Part shown: positions 44,516 through 53,798 of the stretch, piece after piece
Position numbering within the stretch: position 1 is the first letter of the stretch
Layout of the letters: every line of letters starts with the position of its first letter
From: Streptomyces sp. B21-083
GTDB taxonomy: Bacteria; Actinomycetota; Actinomycetes; Streptomycetales; Streptomycetaceae
Assembly (NCBI RefSeq): GCF_036898825.1
Contig: NZ_JARUND010000002.1
Coordinates: forward strand, 1,054,001-1,118,000
DNA: 64,000 bases
Direction of reading: 5' to 3'
Notes under the pieces: generated by a model
The model's database searches: none
What the model saw: only the letters and a program-made list of their open reading frames with translations
What the model was told of the DNA's origin: nothing
Program-made: the position numbers and the translations under genes

Positions 44516-45594
44516 GCGTGCCCACCGTCGATGTGCACGCCCATGCGGGCGTACCGGCCGTCGACGCGCTGATCGAGGGGCAGCCGGGCCTGGCACGGCA
44601 GCGGGAGATCGACGCGGCCACCCTCGGCCGGGCGTCCCTGGCGGTGAACCTGAAGCAGATCGCCGAGCTCGGGCCGAAGCTGGTCGACCTCGAGCTGCGG
44701 CTGGCCGCGATGGACGCCGCGCGTGTGCAGGTGCAGGCGGTCAGCACAGTACCGCTGCCCCATGCGTGGGCCGACCGGGAGCTGGCCACCCGCATCATCG
44801 CGGTGGGCAACGAGGGCATCGCCGCGTTGTGCGCGAAGGAACCGACTCGGCTGCTTCCGATCGGAGCCGTAGCGCTGCAGCACCCCGACCTGGCGGTCGG
44901 GCAGCTGGTGACAGCGGTCCGCGACCTCGGTATGCGGGGGGTGCAGATCTCGACCTCCGCCGGCCCGGGCCGGGAGCTCGACGACCCGTCGCTGACCGGC
45001 TTCTGGGCCGCCGCCGAGGAACTGGGCGCCGCCGTGCTCATCCACCCCTGGGGCTGCACCCTCGGCGAGCGGCTGAATGCCTACTACCTGTTCAACAGCG
45101 TGGGTAACCCGACCGAAACCGCTCTCGCGCTGTCCCGGATCGTGTTCTCCGGACTGCTCGAGCGGCACCCCCGGCTGAAGATCTGGTCCGCGCACGGCGG
45201 TGGCTACCTGGCCAGTTACATGGTCCGCGCCGACCACGCCTGGGCGGCCCGCTCCGACGCGCACACCACCGTCGAGCCGCCGTCCGCGCTGCTGCGCCGC
45301 ACCTTCGTCGACTCGCTGGTCTACACCACTGAGCAGCTGCGGCACCTGGTCGGCTCGATGGGCGCGAGTCAGGTGACCCTCGGCAGCGACTACCCCTTCG
45401 ACATGGGCGTGGTCGACCCGGTCGACCGCCTGGAGGCGGCCGGCTTCGACCAGGCCACGACTGACGCCATCCGCGGTGGCAACGCCGCCCGCCTCCTGGG
45501 TCCGATCCCGACGGTGGAACCGCGCACTCATGACGAAGCCCCGATGACCTTGCTGTCGATCCTTGATCGGAACTCCACGGAGGAAGACCTGTGA
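44512..45594 (+). CDS. Amidohydrolase-family (ACMSD/LigJ-like) protein
   Basis: TIM-barrel metal enzyme of 360 residues in the amidohydrolase-2 family. Metal ligands are visible in VDVHAHAG (His9, His11), AAVLIHPWGC, WSAHGGGYLA and GSDYPFDMG (Asp). Relatives decarboxylate aminocarboxymuconate semialdehyde or hydroxybenzoates, or hydrate or hydrolyse ring-opened acids (LigJ, LigI). Given the LigB/LigA-type dioxygenase encoded nearby, a step after extradiol cleavage is the best guess. Start GTG 44512 overlaps the DoxX stop, and its own stop overlaps the next GTG by 4 bp; the three are coupled. Confidence 0.82.
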   Translation: MSVPTVDVHAHAGVPAVDALIEGQPGLARQREIDAATLGRASLAVNLKQIAELGPKLVDLELRLAAMDAARVQVQAVSTVPLPHAWADRELATRIIAVGNEGIAALCAKEPTRLLPIGAVALQHPDLAVGQLVTAVRDLGMRGVQISTSAGPGRELDDPSLTGFWAAAEELGAAVLIHPWGCTLGERLNAYYLFNSVGNPTETALALSRIVFSGLLERHPRLKIWSAHGGGYLASYMVRADHAWAARSDAHTTVEPPSALLRRTFVDSLVYTTEQLRHLVGSMGASQVTLGSDYPFDMGVVDPVDRLEAAGFDQATTDAIRGGNAARLLGPIPTVEPRTHDEAPMTLLSILDRNSTEEDL

Positions 45595-46577
45595 CCACGT
45601 TCGACCGCTCCGATCCCGAAGGGGCCATCGCGGCCGCGGCCAAGCGCGTCTCCAACTGGGGCCGCTGGGGCGCCGATGACGTCCTCGGCACGCTGAACTT
45701 CCTCGACGAGGCCAAACGGGCACAGGGCGCGCGGCTGGCCCGCCGCGGCGTGAGCTTCTCGCTGGCCCAGCGCTTCGACGCGGAAGGTCCGCAGAAGGGG
45801 TGGCGGCGGCGCACCAACCCGGTGCACACCATGCTCTCTTCCGGCCTGGACGCAGAATTCGGCCCGGCGGAGTTCCCGCACGGGCTCGGCGGCGCGGACG
45901 ACGTGGTGTTCATGCCGCTGCAGGCCTCCACCCAGTGGGACGGCCTCGGCCACATCTTCGACCACGGCACGGCCTACAACGGACGCCGCGCCTCACAGGT
46001 GGTGACCAGCGAGGGAGACAGGCTCACCGGCATCGAGACCGTGGCCGACAGGATCGCCGGCCGGGGCGTGCTGCTCGACGTCGGCAGGGCGATCGGTGCC
46101 GAGGGCGATCTGCCGGACGGCTTCGCCATCACCGCCGAACACCTCGAGGCGACCATCACCGCGCAAGGTGAGACCGCCCGGGTCGGCCGCGGCGACCTGC
46201 TGCTGGTCCGGACCGGCCAGCTCACCCGCGTTCGGCGCGGCATCGCCGCGGGCGACGGCTGGGGCGACTACGCGGGCGGCCCCGCCCCCGGTCTGTCGTT
46301 CGCCACGGCCGACTGGCTGCACTCCTCCGAGATCGCCGGGATCGCCACCGACACCTGGGGCTTCGAGGTTCGCCCCAACGAGTTCGATGTCGCCTTCCAA
46401 CCGCTGCATCAGGTCGCCATCCCGCACATCGGCCTGTTCATCGGAGAGCTGTGGGACCTCGACACCCTGGCGGCCGACTGCGCCGCCGACGGCGTCTACG
46501 AGTTCCTTCTCGTGGCAGCCCCCCTACCCGTGACCGGCGCCGTCGGCGCACCGGTCAACCCCCTCGCCGTCAAATGA
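45591..46577 (+). CDS. Cyclase-family (kynurenine formamidase-like) hydrolase
   Basis: Product of 328 residues in the cyclase/KynB superfamily. The metal-binding segment reads STQWDGLGHIFDHGTAYNG, a variant of HxGTHxDxPxH with His-Asp pattern retained in part; further on RGVLLDVGRAIG and HQVAIPHIGLFIGELWDLD are typical. The family hydrolyses amide or lactone bonds, and members occur in aromatic catabolism. The long N-terminal part (WGRWGADDVLGTLNFLD) places it in the larger actinomycete subgroup. Translationally coupled to the amidohydrolase gene. Confidence 0.8.
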   Translation: MTTFDRSDPEGAIAAAAKRVSNWGRWGADDVLGTLNFLDEAKRAQGARLARRGVSFSLAQRFDAEGPQKGWRRRTNPVHTMLSSGLDAEFGPAEFPHGLGGADDVVFMPLQASTQWDGLGHIFDHGTAYNGRRASQVVTSEGDRLTGIETVADRIAGRGVLLDVGRAIGAEGDLPDGFAITAEHLEATITAQGETARVGRGDLLLVRTGQLTRVRRGIAAGDGWGDYAGGPAPGLSFATADWLHSSEIAGIATDTWGFEVRPNEFDVAFQPLHQVAIPHIGLFIGELWDLDTLAADCAADGVYEFLLVAAPLPVTGAVGAPVNPLAVK

Positions 46578-46680
46578 CGGGTAAGGAGCCCACCGTGCCC
46601 GTGGTGCACGACGTCATCGTCGACCGACGTCCGTCGAACACGCTCACTCCGCCGCCCCTCCACCTCGCCGGTCCAGGTCG

Positions 46681-47646
46681 ATGAAGTTCGCGACCTGGGA
46701 GTCCCAGGGCAGAACGTTTTCGGGTGTCGTCTCCCAGGCAGGGCTGCACGCCCTCCCGGAGGGGACGACAGTGCTCGACCTCGTACGTGCGGGGCTGCCG
46801 GCCGCGCTGGAGACGGGCGGCACGGCGCTGGAGACGCGGGCCGTGCCGGCGGACGGCGTCCGGCTGCTGCCGCCGCTCGCCCCGCCCACCATGCGGGACT
46901 TCGTGGCCTTCGAGGAGCATGTGGAGGGGGTGGTACGGAGCATGACCGACGGCGGAGTGATGTCGGAGTGGTACGAGGCGCCCACCTTCTACTTCACCAA
47001 CCCCTACGCGCTCGTCGGTGCCCATGACGACGTCGCCGTCCCGCCCGGCTCACAGCTGCTCGACTTCGAGCTCGAGGTCGCCGCCGTCGTCGGCAGGGGC
47101 GGCGCGTCGCTGAGTCCGGAGCAAGCCCGTGATGCCGTCTTCGGCTACACGGTGCTCAACGACTGGTCTGCGCGCGACCTGCAGCGCCGGGAGATGAAGG
47201 TCGGCCTGGGCCCGGCCAAGGGCAAGGACTTCGCCGGCACCCTGGGCCCGTGGCTGGTCACCGCCGACGAACTGGAGCCGTACCGGGACGGCGAGGGCTT
47301 CCTGTCCCTCGAGATGCGGGTCTCCGTGAACGGCACCGAGATCGGGCATGACCTGCTGTCCAACATGGGCTGGCCGTTCGAGGAACTGGTCTCCTACGCA
47401 TCCCGCGGCAGCGAGGTCCGCGCCGGGGACGTCCTCGGCTCGGGCACCTGCGGGAACGGCGGTTGCCTGGCGGAGCTGTGGGGCCTCCGTGGCCGCCCGG
47501 ACCCGCCGCCGCTGCGGCCCGGCGACGTCGTGGAGATGACCGTCGAGGGCATCGGTACCATCCGCAACCGGGTCGTCCCCGGCCTCCTGCTGCCGCCGGT
47601 CCGCGCCGCCCGGACACGGCCACGGGCGAGAACGCGGCTGTCGTGA
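46681..47646 (+). CDS. FAH-family hydrolase, second in operon
   Basis: FAH-fold protein of 321 residues, closer to fumarylpyruvate/acylpyruvate hydrolases and FAH proper than the one at 41544: MRDFVAFEEHVEGVV, PTFYFTNPYALVGAHDDV, LDFELEVAAVVGRGG (metal Glu residues), GYTVLNDWSARDLQ, GSGTCGNGGCLAELWG. It would cleave a C-C bond in a late ring-fission intermediate. ATG 46681 has only a weak ribosome site. Last plus-strand gene before the convergent FAD monooxygenase gene. Confidence 0.85.
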   Translation: MKFATWESQGRTFSGVVSQAGLHALPEGTTVLDLVRAGLPAALETGGTALETRAVPADGVRLLPPLAPPTMRDFVAFEEHVEGVVRSMTDGGVMSEWYEAPTFYFTNPYALVGAHDDVAVPPGSQLLDFELEVAAVVGRGGASLSPEQARDAVFGYTVLNDWSARDLQRREMKVGLGPAKGKDFAGTLGPWLVTADELEPYRDGEGFLSLEMRVSVNGTEIGHDLLSNMGWPFEELVSYASRGSEVRAGDVLGSGTCGNGGCLAELWGLRGRPDPPPLRPGDVVEMTVEGIGTIRNRVVPGLLLPPVRAARTRPRARTRLS

Positions 47647-47826
47647 GCGGGCGGTGACGCGAGCGTGGTGCTTCGACGGGGGTCGAAGTCCGGGGAGCGC
47701 GAAGGCGCGCGTCGATGATCGCACCGCCGGGCGCCGTCGTCAGGGGCGGCGCCCGGTCCGGTGGTCGTGCGTCGTCATGCTCGCCGGCTCCCGTGGTCGT
47801 CGGTCCGCATGTGCCGGGCACGGGGC

Positions 47827-48954
47827 TTAGTAGGGGCTGGAGAGAGCCTCCATCGCCCGCCCCCGCACCTTGTTCTGGGCGGCGATCGGCTCTCCCCGCT
47901 GCTGCATGCGGTCCAGTTCGACGCTGGTCTGCACGACCAGGCGAGCCCGCTCGAAGCGCCGCGTCATGAAGCGCTTGAACACGTCCTCGAGCGGGCCGCC
48001 GGCCGCGCATTCCTGACCGAGAACCACGCCGTCCTCGATCGCCATCCCCCCTCCGGCACCGAGGTGGGCGGTGGTGGCGTGCGCGGCGTCGCCGATCAAC
48101 AGGACCCGGCCCCGGCACCAGGGCTCGGACACGAGCAGCCAGTCGTAGTCGTTGACGATGATCTTCGTGTCGTCCGTGAGCCGCTCCTCCAGCGCGCGCA
48201 TCAGCGGCGCAGTGAAAGCGCGGAGGTTCTCCCGGACGATCTGGCGGGCCTGTTCCGCATCGATGCGCGGGCGCTCCGGGAACTCGCGGCCGGTTGCGAG
48301 GTAGAGGCCGCCGTCCCGCTGCCGCCGGGTCACGCAGAGGTACTCCGACTCGTAGTGCCCGATCGGGCCGACGTCCGGCACCCCGTCGGCGACCCATCGG
48401 AACATCGTGAGGCCGGAGTAGGTCGGGGTCACCTGGTCCCCCAGGATGAGCGAACGCGTCTTCGACCGGATGCCGTCCGCGCCGATGACCAGGTCGTACG
48501 ACCGCTCCGAGCCGTCGGTGAGGGTGGCGGTGACGGAGTCTTCCGTCTGCCGCAGCCCGGCCAGACCCACGCCGTTCCGGACGCTCGCGCCGGCCTGCTC
48601 CGCGGCTCGCCGGAGGATGTTCGCCAGGGTCGGCCGGTAGATGAGGATGCCGTGCGGCAGAGCGGACGTCGGCGCGGGAGGCATGGGCGGCGTAGACACC
48701 GGTTTCCCCGCCGCATCGAAGTAGGCGAAGATGTCCTGCGGGGACACCGCCAGCCCCTCGTCCAGGCACTGATCCAGGACTCCAATCTCGGCGAGACCGT
48801 CGACGGCCCGGTTGAGCAGTGAGATGGCGGCCCCGGCCGGACCGTCTGCCAGGTCGACGACGTCGCAGGAGATTCCGGTACGGGACAGGGCAGTCGCGGT
48901 GGTCAGGCCGGCGATGCCCCCGCCGACGATGAGCGCGTTCTGGATGCTGGTCAT
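47827..48954 (-). CDS. FAD-dependent aromatic monooxygenase (PHBH family)
   Basis: Group A flavin hydroxylase of 375 residues using NAD(P)H and O2 to hydroxylate an aromatic ring. It has the FAD-binding start ALIVGGGIAGLTTATALSR, the DG motif YDLVIGADGIRSKTRS, and the GD motif VLLIGDAAHATTAHLGAGGGMAIED. Within this cluster it could introduce the hydroxyl needed for extradiol cleavage. The ATG at 48954 directly precedes the glycine-rich loop. It stands alone on the minus strand, convergent with the FAH operon and divergent from the dioxygenase genes. Confidence 0.87.
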   Translation of the reverse strand: MTSIQNALIVGGGIAGLTTATALSRTGISCDVVDLADGPAGAAISLLNRAVDGLAEIGVLDQCLDEGLAVSPQDIFAYFDAAGKPVSTPPMPPAPTSALPHGILIYRPTLANILRRAAEQAGASVRNGVGLAGLRQTEDSVTATLTDGSERSYDLVIGADGIRSKTRSLILGDQVTPTYSGLTMFRWVADGVPDVGPIGHYESEYLCVTRRQRDGGLYLATGREFPERPRIDAEQARQIVRENLRAFTAPLMRALEERLTDDTKIIVNDYDWLLVSEPWCRGRVLLIGDAAHATTAHLGAGGGMAIEDGVVLGQECAAGGPLEDVFKRFMTRRFERARLVVQTSVELDRMQQRGEPIAAQNKVRGRAMEALSSPY

Positions 48955-49585
48955 GGCAGGACTCCCGAGTGCGTCAGGGCAGGTTGAGGAGATCGGTGCA
49001 GGGCGATGAGAGACGTCCGGGCCGAATACCAACGAGCGACGGTGAGCACCGGGAGACCCGGCGGCTCCGCTGCGGATACCCTGAACTCCCGTGGTGCAGC
49101 ACCATCTTGTGGGTGGCCTGGGCCACGTCCAATACGTGCTTTCATATCGCAGCCATGGACCAGATGAATACCCGGCCGCACGCCGTGTCTGCCCTTCGGG
49201 GCAGCTCGCGTCACGGGCCGGCATCAAAGGATCTGGTGTCCCCTCCGGTGCTGGTGGCGCTGCTCCGGAAAACGGTGCGTCACACGGGCCGGCGAGGTCG
49301 TCGGGCTCATCCAGTCGGCCACCAGCAATGCCCTGGCCGGGCTGCGCCCCGGTTCGGTGACGAGCTGCTGGTGGGCATGCTCCACCGGGCGGCCTCAGCT
49401 GCCACGAACTTTCGGCGCACCCTCCCACATGACGAACGTGTCGGACCATACGCTCCGCGGATAGTGCGCATACCGGTTCCGCTATTCCACAAGGACGTCG
49501 CACCGCTCACGCTGTTACCACCGAATGTGGAGACCCCCTCTGTACGGCTGGTCTGCCTGGAGGGTTCCATGCTGAAAGGTGAGCG
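48955..49585. other. Divergent intergenic region without a recognised gene
   Basis: Separates the monooxygenase and dioxygenase operons. A plus-strand stretch near 49295-49365 reads GEVVGLIQSATSNALAGLRP, protein-like but unassigned. The more AT-rich part near 49430-49520 probably holds the dioxygenase promoter; no confident -35/-10 or operator was found. Confidence 0.3.
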
Positions 49586-50470
49586 ATGGCCAGCGTCGTC
49601 CAAGTGCTGTGCACTCCCCATGACCCGCTGCTCCCCGGCGTTGCCGCCGGCGGATCGGCGGCTCCCGAGCCGCTGCGGCGATCAATAGCCCATTTCGCGG
49701 AACTGCGGGCACGGCTCGCCGCCGCGCGGCCCGACGTGCTGGTGGTGGTTTCCGGGGACCACTTCAACCAGTGGTTCTACGACAACATGCCGACCTTCCT
49801 GATCGGCAAGGCGGTCCGGGCGCGTGGCCCGTTCCCGCACGAGCAGGAGCTGTTCGGCATCGGGTCCTACGACACCGCCCTGGAAGGGGACATCGCGCGG
49901 CACCTGCTGCGCGGTGGCTTCGAGCGCGGGATCGACTTCTCCTACAGCGATGACTTCCTGCTCGACCACGGGTTCACCGTCCCGTTGAGCTTCCTCAGGC
50001 CCGAGCAGGACCTACCGGTCGTTCCGATCTTCACCAACGTGATGGCTCCGCCGGTGGCCACCGGGCGTCGTTTCTACGACCTCGGCGCCGCCATCGTCGA
50101 GATGGTGGAGGCGCACCCCGCCGACCTGCGGGTGGCGATCATCGCCAGCGGGCACCTGTCCAACGCGATCGGCAACCCGGCCATGGCACGGTTCCAGACC
50201 GAGCCGGAGACAGAGTGGGACAAACGTGTATGGGGGCAGATCACCGCCGGTGACACCGAGTCGCTGATCAAGGAGACCACCTACGAGTCGCTGGCAGCGA
50301 TCGGCAGCGGCACCCCTGGATTCCTCGACTTCCTCTTCGCGCTCGGCGCTGTGGGCGGAGTCACCCCGGACTACGCCGAGAAGGTAGCCAGCACCTTCGC
50401 CCCACCGACCGGTTTCCTGGCCTGGGGTGACCATGCGTCCGCCCCCGCATCGGAGGTGGTGGCCCCATGA
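49586..50470 (+). CDS. Extradiol ring-cleavage dioxygenase, catalytic subunit (LigB type)
   Basis: Fe(II)-dependent class III extradiol dioxygenase subunit, 294 residues. Residues match those of LigB (protocatechuate 4,5-dioxygenase): His12 (CTPHDPLL), His59 (SGDHFNQW), His127 (LLDHGF) and His190 (IASGHLSN); a Glu ligand is probably Glu234. LigB relatives cleave protocatechuate, gallate or 3-O-methylgallate. The gene order is catalytic then small subunit, reverse of ligA-ligB. GGTGAG-type ribosome site upstream; overlaps the small-subunit gene by 4 bp. Confidence 0.85.
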   Translation: MASVVQVLCTPHDPLLPGVAAGGSAAPEPLRRSIAHFAELRARLAAARPDVLVVVSGDHFNQWFYDNMPTFLIGKAVRARGPFPHEQELFGIGSYDTALEGDIARHLLRGGFERGIDFSYSDDFLLDHGFTVPLSFLRPEQDLPVVPIFTNVMAPPVATGRRFYDLGAAIVEMVEAHPADLRVAIIASGHLSNAIGNPAMARFQTEPETEWDKRVWGQITAGDTESLIKETTYESLAAIGSGTPGFLDFLFALGAVGGVTPDYAEKVASTFAPPTGFLAWGDHASAPASEVVAP

Positions 50471-50754
50471 GCCGGTACGCCACCAACCGAGTGCTGTGGG
50501 AGGTCGCCGCCGACGGCGACCTGGCGCAGCAGCTGAAGGAAGTCCCGGAGGCCGCCCTCGCCGACCGCGACCTGACCGACCAGGAGCGCGAGGCGTTGGC
50601 CAGGACCGACATCCGCGAGTTGTTCCAGCTCGGTGTCCACCCCTTCCTGCTCTACAACTTCGCCCTCCGGCTGAACGGCGGCTTTTCCCTGGAGTGGATG
50701 GCGTCCTACCTGGAGCAGCTGAAGGGTCTGGAAGTCGGCGACGTGACGACGTGA
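50467..50754 (+). CDS. Extradiol dioxygenase small subunit (LigA type)
   Basis: All-helical partner of the LigB-type subunit, 95 residues: YATNRVLWEVAADGDLAQQL, DRDLTDQEREALARTDIREL, FQLGVHPFLLYNFALRL. In LigAB this subunit covers the active site. The ATG overlaps the upstream stop (ATGA), ensuring equal synthesis. Confidence 0.83.
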   Translation: MSRYATNRVLWEVAADGDLAQQLKEVPEAALADRDLTDQEREALARTDIRELFQLGVHPFLLYNFALRLNGGFSLEWMASYLEQLKGLEVGDVTT

Positions 50755-50954
50755 CCGCGCGACCAGTGCGGTGTATCGACGGCGAGACCCCTCGGCCGCC
50801 GAACCCGGCCAAGCAGCCGTCGCCTGCCGACGCAGCGGCACAGGCCGCGCCGTCCAGCTTTCTCGTGAGTATGTCGCTCAGCGAAATGACGGCTTCCCGG
50901 CGAAACAACTCCGGGTCAGAAATGCCGTACCACCATCACCGCCGGAGGAATTCC

Positions 50955-52316
50955 ATGGAGCATCTGATCGACCGGCAGCGCGACCGCTACCAGGCTTTGC
51001 TGGAACTGGCCGACCGTCCCTTCGATGTGGAGCGGCCGGCGGTGTTCAGCCCGGCGGCCGCCGCCCAGGACGAGGCGAACGTCAAGGGTCTGCTCTTCCG
51101 GTGGACGCCCGTTTTCATCCCGTACGAGTACACCAACTGGGGCGAGGAGAGCCTGGCCCATGTGCAGTCGTGCTACATCGGCGACTGGTCGGCCATCGGC
51201 AAGCTCCGCGTCCACGGGACCGAGGCCCTGACCGCGCTCACCCGCATCGGCATGAACAACCTGTCACGCTTCGAGCCCGGCCAGATCAAGCATCACGTCC
51301 AGCTGGACGAACGCGGCCACATCGCCTCCGAGGGCCTGCTGTACCGGGTGGCCGAGGAAGAGTTCGTCTACAGCGGCGGCGGCGTCGACTGGACCGCCTG
51401 GCAGATCGACCAGGGCGGCTGGGACGCCAGGAGCGAGGTGATCAGCCCCGACATGTTCATCTTCGAGATCCAGGGGCCGACGTCGCTGTTCGCACTCGAG
51501 GCCGCGACCGGCAAGAGCCTGCGCGACATCGGCTTCAACCGGAGCCGCATGACCAGTATCAGCGGCATCCCCGTGCGGATTCTGCGCTCGGGGATCTCCG
51601 GGGAGCTGGGGTACGAACTGCACGGGTCCGCCGACGACGCCAACGCGGTCTGGACGGCGGTCGTCGAGGCCGGGGCCGAGCACGGCATCCGCCAACTGGG
51701 GATGCGCTCCCAACTCGTGGCCCACATCGAGGCGGGCATCGCGACCGTCGGCATCGACTACCTGCCTTCGTCGATCATCACGCCAGGGGCGCCCAAGCTC
51801 TTTCCCCGCGGGATGCCGGACGGCAGTTTCATCCCAACCGACGTGACGGAGTACTTCCGCCGCCCCGGTGAGCTCGGCTGGGGCCGTCGCGGAGCCCTCA
51901 CCTCCCACGACTTCATCGGACGCGACGCGCTGGCAGCGGAGGCGACCGAAGGCGGCCCGGCGCGCCACCTGGCAGGCCTGCACTGGAACAACGAGGACGT
52001 GATCGCCCTGTTCGCCTCCCAGTTCGGCGACGGCCCGTTGCCCGATCCCATGGAGATGCCCCGCAAGATCGGCGCCAGCCTCGACCAGGTGCTGGTCAAC
52101 GGAAACCCGGTAGGCGTCTCGACCTCCCGCACGTACAGCACGCACCTGCGCCGCACCATCTCCCTCTGCGTCATCGATCGCGACCTGGCGGCACCGGGCA
52201 CCGAGGTGTCGGTGCTGTGGGGGAACCCCGGCACCGCCCAGCGCGAGCTCCGCGCCACCGTCACCTCCCTGCCCATGAAGGAGGACCGCCGTCGCACCGA
52301 CGTCAGCACGCTGTGA
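50955..52316 (+). CDS. Second THF-dependent O-demethylase-like protein (GcvT/LigM family)
   Basis: GcvT-fold protein of 453 residues with N-terminal FRWTPVFIPYEYTNWGEESLA, WSAIGKLRVHGTEALTAL, a GGGVDWTAW segment, FEIQGPTSLFALE, GELGYELHGSADDANAVW, and C-terminal RPGELGWGRRGALTSHDFIGRDAL. ATG 50955 follows GGAGGAATTCC. It directly follows the LigB/LigA genes, so demethylation of a methoxylated catechol-type acid and ring cleavage are likely linked. It is clearly distinct from the product at 37522-38898, so the two may act on different methoxy groups, as LigM and DesA do; a fragment of a third copy lies at 39380. Confidence 0.8.
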   Translation: MEHLIDRQRDRYQALLELADRPFDVERPAVFSPAAAAQDEANVKGLLFRWTPVFIPYEYTNWGEESLAHVQSCYIGDWSAIGKLRVHGTEALTALTRIGMNNLSRFEPGQIKHHVQLDERGHIASEGLLYRVAEEEFVYSGGGVDWTAWQIDQGGWDARSEVISPDMFIFEIQGPTSLFALEAATGKSLRDIGFNRSRMTSISGIPVRILRSGISGELGYELHGSADDANAVWTAVVEAGAEHGIRQLGMRSQLVAHIEAGIATVGIDYLPSSIITPGAPKLFPRGMPDGSFIPTDVTEYFRRPGELGWGRRGALTSHDFIGRDALAAEATEGGPARHLAGLHWNNEDVIALFASQFGDGPLPDPMEMPRKIGASLDQVLVNGNPVGVSTSRTYSTHLRRTISLCVIDRDLAAPGTEVSVLWGNPGTAQRELRATVTSLPMKEDRRRTDVSTL

Positions 52317-52408
52317 CCATGTCGTGACGCGCGCGTCCCTCCTGCGCCGTCGGTGGTCGACGACATCCGCGCCCTCCTTTCATCCGTCGCACAAGAAAGG
52401 TGAACTCC

Positions 52409-53434
52409 GTGAAGGCAGCCGTGATACCCGAGGTCAATGGCAGGTGGGAACTGCGCGAGGTGCCTACTCCGCAGCCAGGGCCCGGCGAGGTGCTGATGCG
52501 GGTGCGCGCCTCCGGCGTATGCGTCAACGACGTCCTGGCCACCACCGGGGCGATCCGGTTCCCCTCGGTCGACCCTGCGATCACCGGACACGAGCCGGCG
52601 GGCGAGGTCGTCGCGGTCGGGCCGGGGGTCACCACGCGCCGCGTCGGTGACCGGGTGGGAACCCACTGGGTACGGGCCGCCTGCGGACGGTGCGATTACT
52701 GCCGTCTGGGCCTGCCTGTTACCGGGCAGGCCGCCTTCGCGTGCGCGGCACCCACCACGACCGGTTTCAGCGTGCAGGGCGGACATGCCGAGTACATGGT
52801 CGTGGGCGCCGACGAGACCGTACTCCTGCCCGACGGACTCCCCTTCGAGTTGGCCGCGCCCATGCTGTGCGCGGGCTACACGGGCTGGTCCGCCCTGCGC
52901 GCCGGGGAGCCTCAGCCGCACGAGCGGGTCGCCGTGCTCGGCATCGGCGCGGTGGGCCATCTGGCGGTGCAGTTCGCGCACGCCTGCGGCCTTGAGACGA
53001 TCGCGATGACAAGCTCGCCGGACAAACATGACGTGGCACGGCGGCTGGGCGCGGACGAGGTCGTGGCGAACGGCGTCGAATTGCGCGCAGCGGGCGGCGC
53101 CGACGTCATCTTGGCGACCGGCAAGTCGTATCCGGCCGCGGCGGAGGCGCTGACGGGCCTGCGGCCCGGCGGGCGACTGGTCCTGTCGGGCATCGACCCC
53201 ACCGCCCCCTTCACCGTCCCGCCCGCCGGCAGGGGCCTTCCGTTCATCGGCACTCGCATGCAGGTGATCGGTTCCACCCACAACGGGCCGCAGTACCTCC
53301 GGGAGGCCCTCGACCTCGCCGCCGCGGGAAAGGTCACCCCCATGGTCGAGACGTTCCCGAAGGAGGAGGTGGCCACGGTGGTCGACAAGGTCGCCAAGGG
53401 CGCCGTCCGCTTCCGCGCGGTGGTCACCTACTAG
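52409..53434 (+). CDS. Zinc-binding alcohol dehydrogenase
   Basis: Medium-chain dehydrogenase, 341 residues. Catalytic zinc region: GVCVNDVL (Cys) and ITGHEPAGEVVAVG; structural zinc region: AACGRCDYCRLG with a further Cys at AFACA. The NAD(P) fold reads VAVLGIGAVGHLAVQFAHACG. GTG 52409 is preferred, with AAGAAAGGTG upstream; GTG 52400 lies two residues earlier. It may oxidise an alcohol or reduce an aldehyde derived from the aromatic substrate; a formaldehyde or C1 role cannot be excluded. A hairpin directly follows. Confidence 0.85.
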   Translation: MKAAVIPEVNGRWELREVPTPQPGPGEVLMRVRASGVCVNDVLATTGAIRFPSVDPAITGHEPAGEVVAVGPGVTTRRVGDRVGTHWVRAACGRCDYCRLGLPVTGQAAFACAAPTTTGFSVQGGHAEYMVVGADETVLLPDGLPFELAAPMLCAGYTGWSALRAGEPQPHERVAVLGIGAVGHLAVQFAHACGLETIAMTSSPDKHDVARRLGADEVVANGVELRAAGGADVILATGKSYPAAAEALTGLRPGGRLVLSGIDPTAPFTVPPAGRGLPFIGTRMQVIGSTHNGPQYLREALDLAAAGKVTPMVETFPKEEVATVVDKVAKGAVRFRAVVTY

Positions 53435-53457
53435 GAGGTCGTCCGGGCGGCGACCTC
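53435..53457 (+). terminator. Hairpin after the alcohol dehydrogenase gene
   Basis: GAGGTCG (53435-53441) and CGACCTC (53451-53457) form perfect 7-bp arms immediately after the stop codon. Confidence 0.55.
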
Positions 53458-53530
53458 GCCGCCTCGCCACACTAAAACAGAAGAACGTTGATGAATTAAG
53501 TCAGGGGCAAGGCACCGCTCTGCTCGATCC

Positions 53531-53665
53531 GTGACAAAGCAGGCGAAGGCAGCGAGCAGCGGGGCCCGCGGCCCCCGGGGGTCCTATGCGAAGACCGCGG
53601 AGGTGCGGCAGAAGATCCTCGACGCCTGCGTCGAGGCATTCGGCGCCGGAGGCTTCCACGGCGCC
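53531..53665 (+). pseudogene. Relic of a TetR regulator N-terminus
   Basis: Reads GPRGSYAKTAEVRQKILDAC and VEAFGAGGFHGATMK, the first two helices of a TetR DNA-binding domain, then loses homology (GTPRKISRAIHAHPG) where the recognition helix should be. It precedes an intact but different TetR gene. Confidence 0.65.
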
Positions 53666-53776
53666 ACCATGAAGGGGACACCGAGGAAGATCAGCAGAGC
53701 CATTCATGCACATCCCGGCACCGGGCGAGGCCCCGCCGCTTGAGCGACTCGGACGGACGTCACTATCGTCTTGCCC

Positions 53777-53793
53777 AGAGGTGAGACACCTCT
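53777..53793 (+). promoter_or_regulatory. Candidate TetR operator
   Basis: Perfect palindrome AGAGGTG-AGA-CACCTCT immediately before the TetR start region, a size and position suited to autoregulation. Confidence 0.4.
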
Positions 53794-53798
53794 CTGCG

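Noticed and set aside
37522..52316. Glycine cleavage system, suggested by two GcvT-like proteins
   Set aside because: No gcvP or gcvH is present and both proteins are longer than the T-protein; lengths and neighbours fit the LigM/DesA group.
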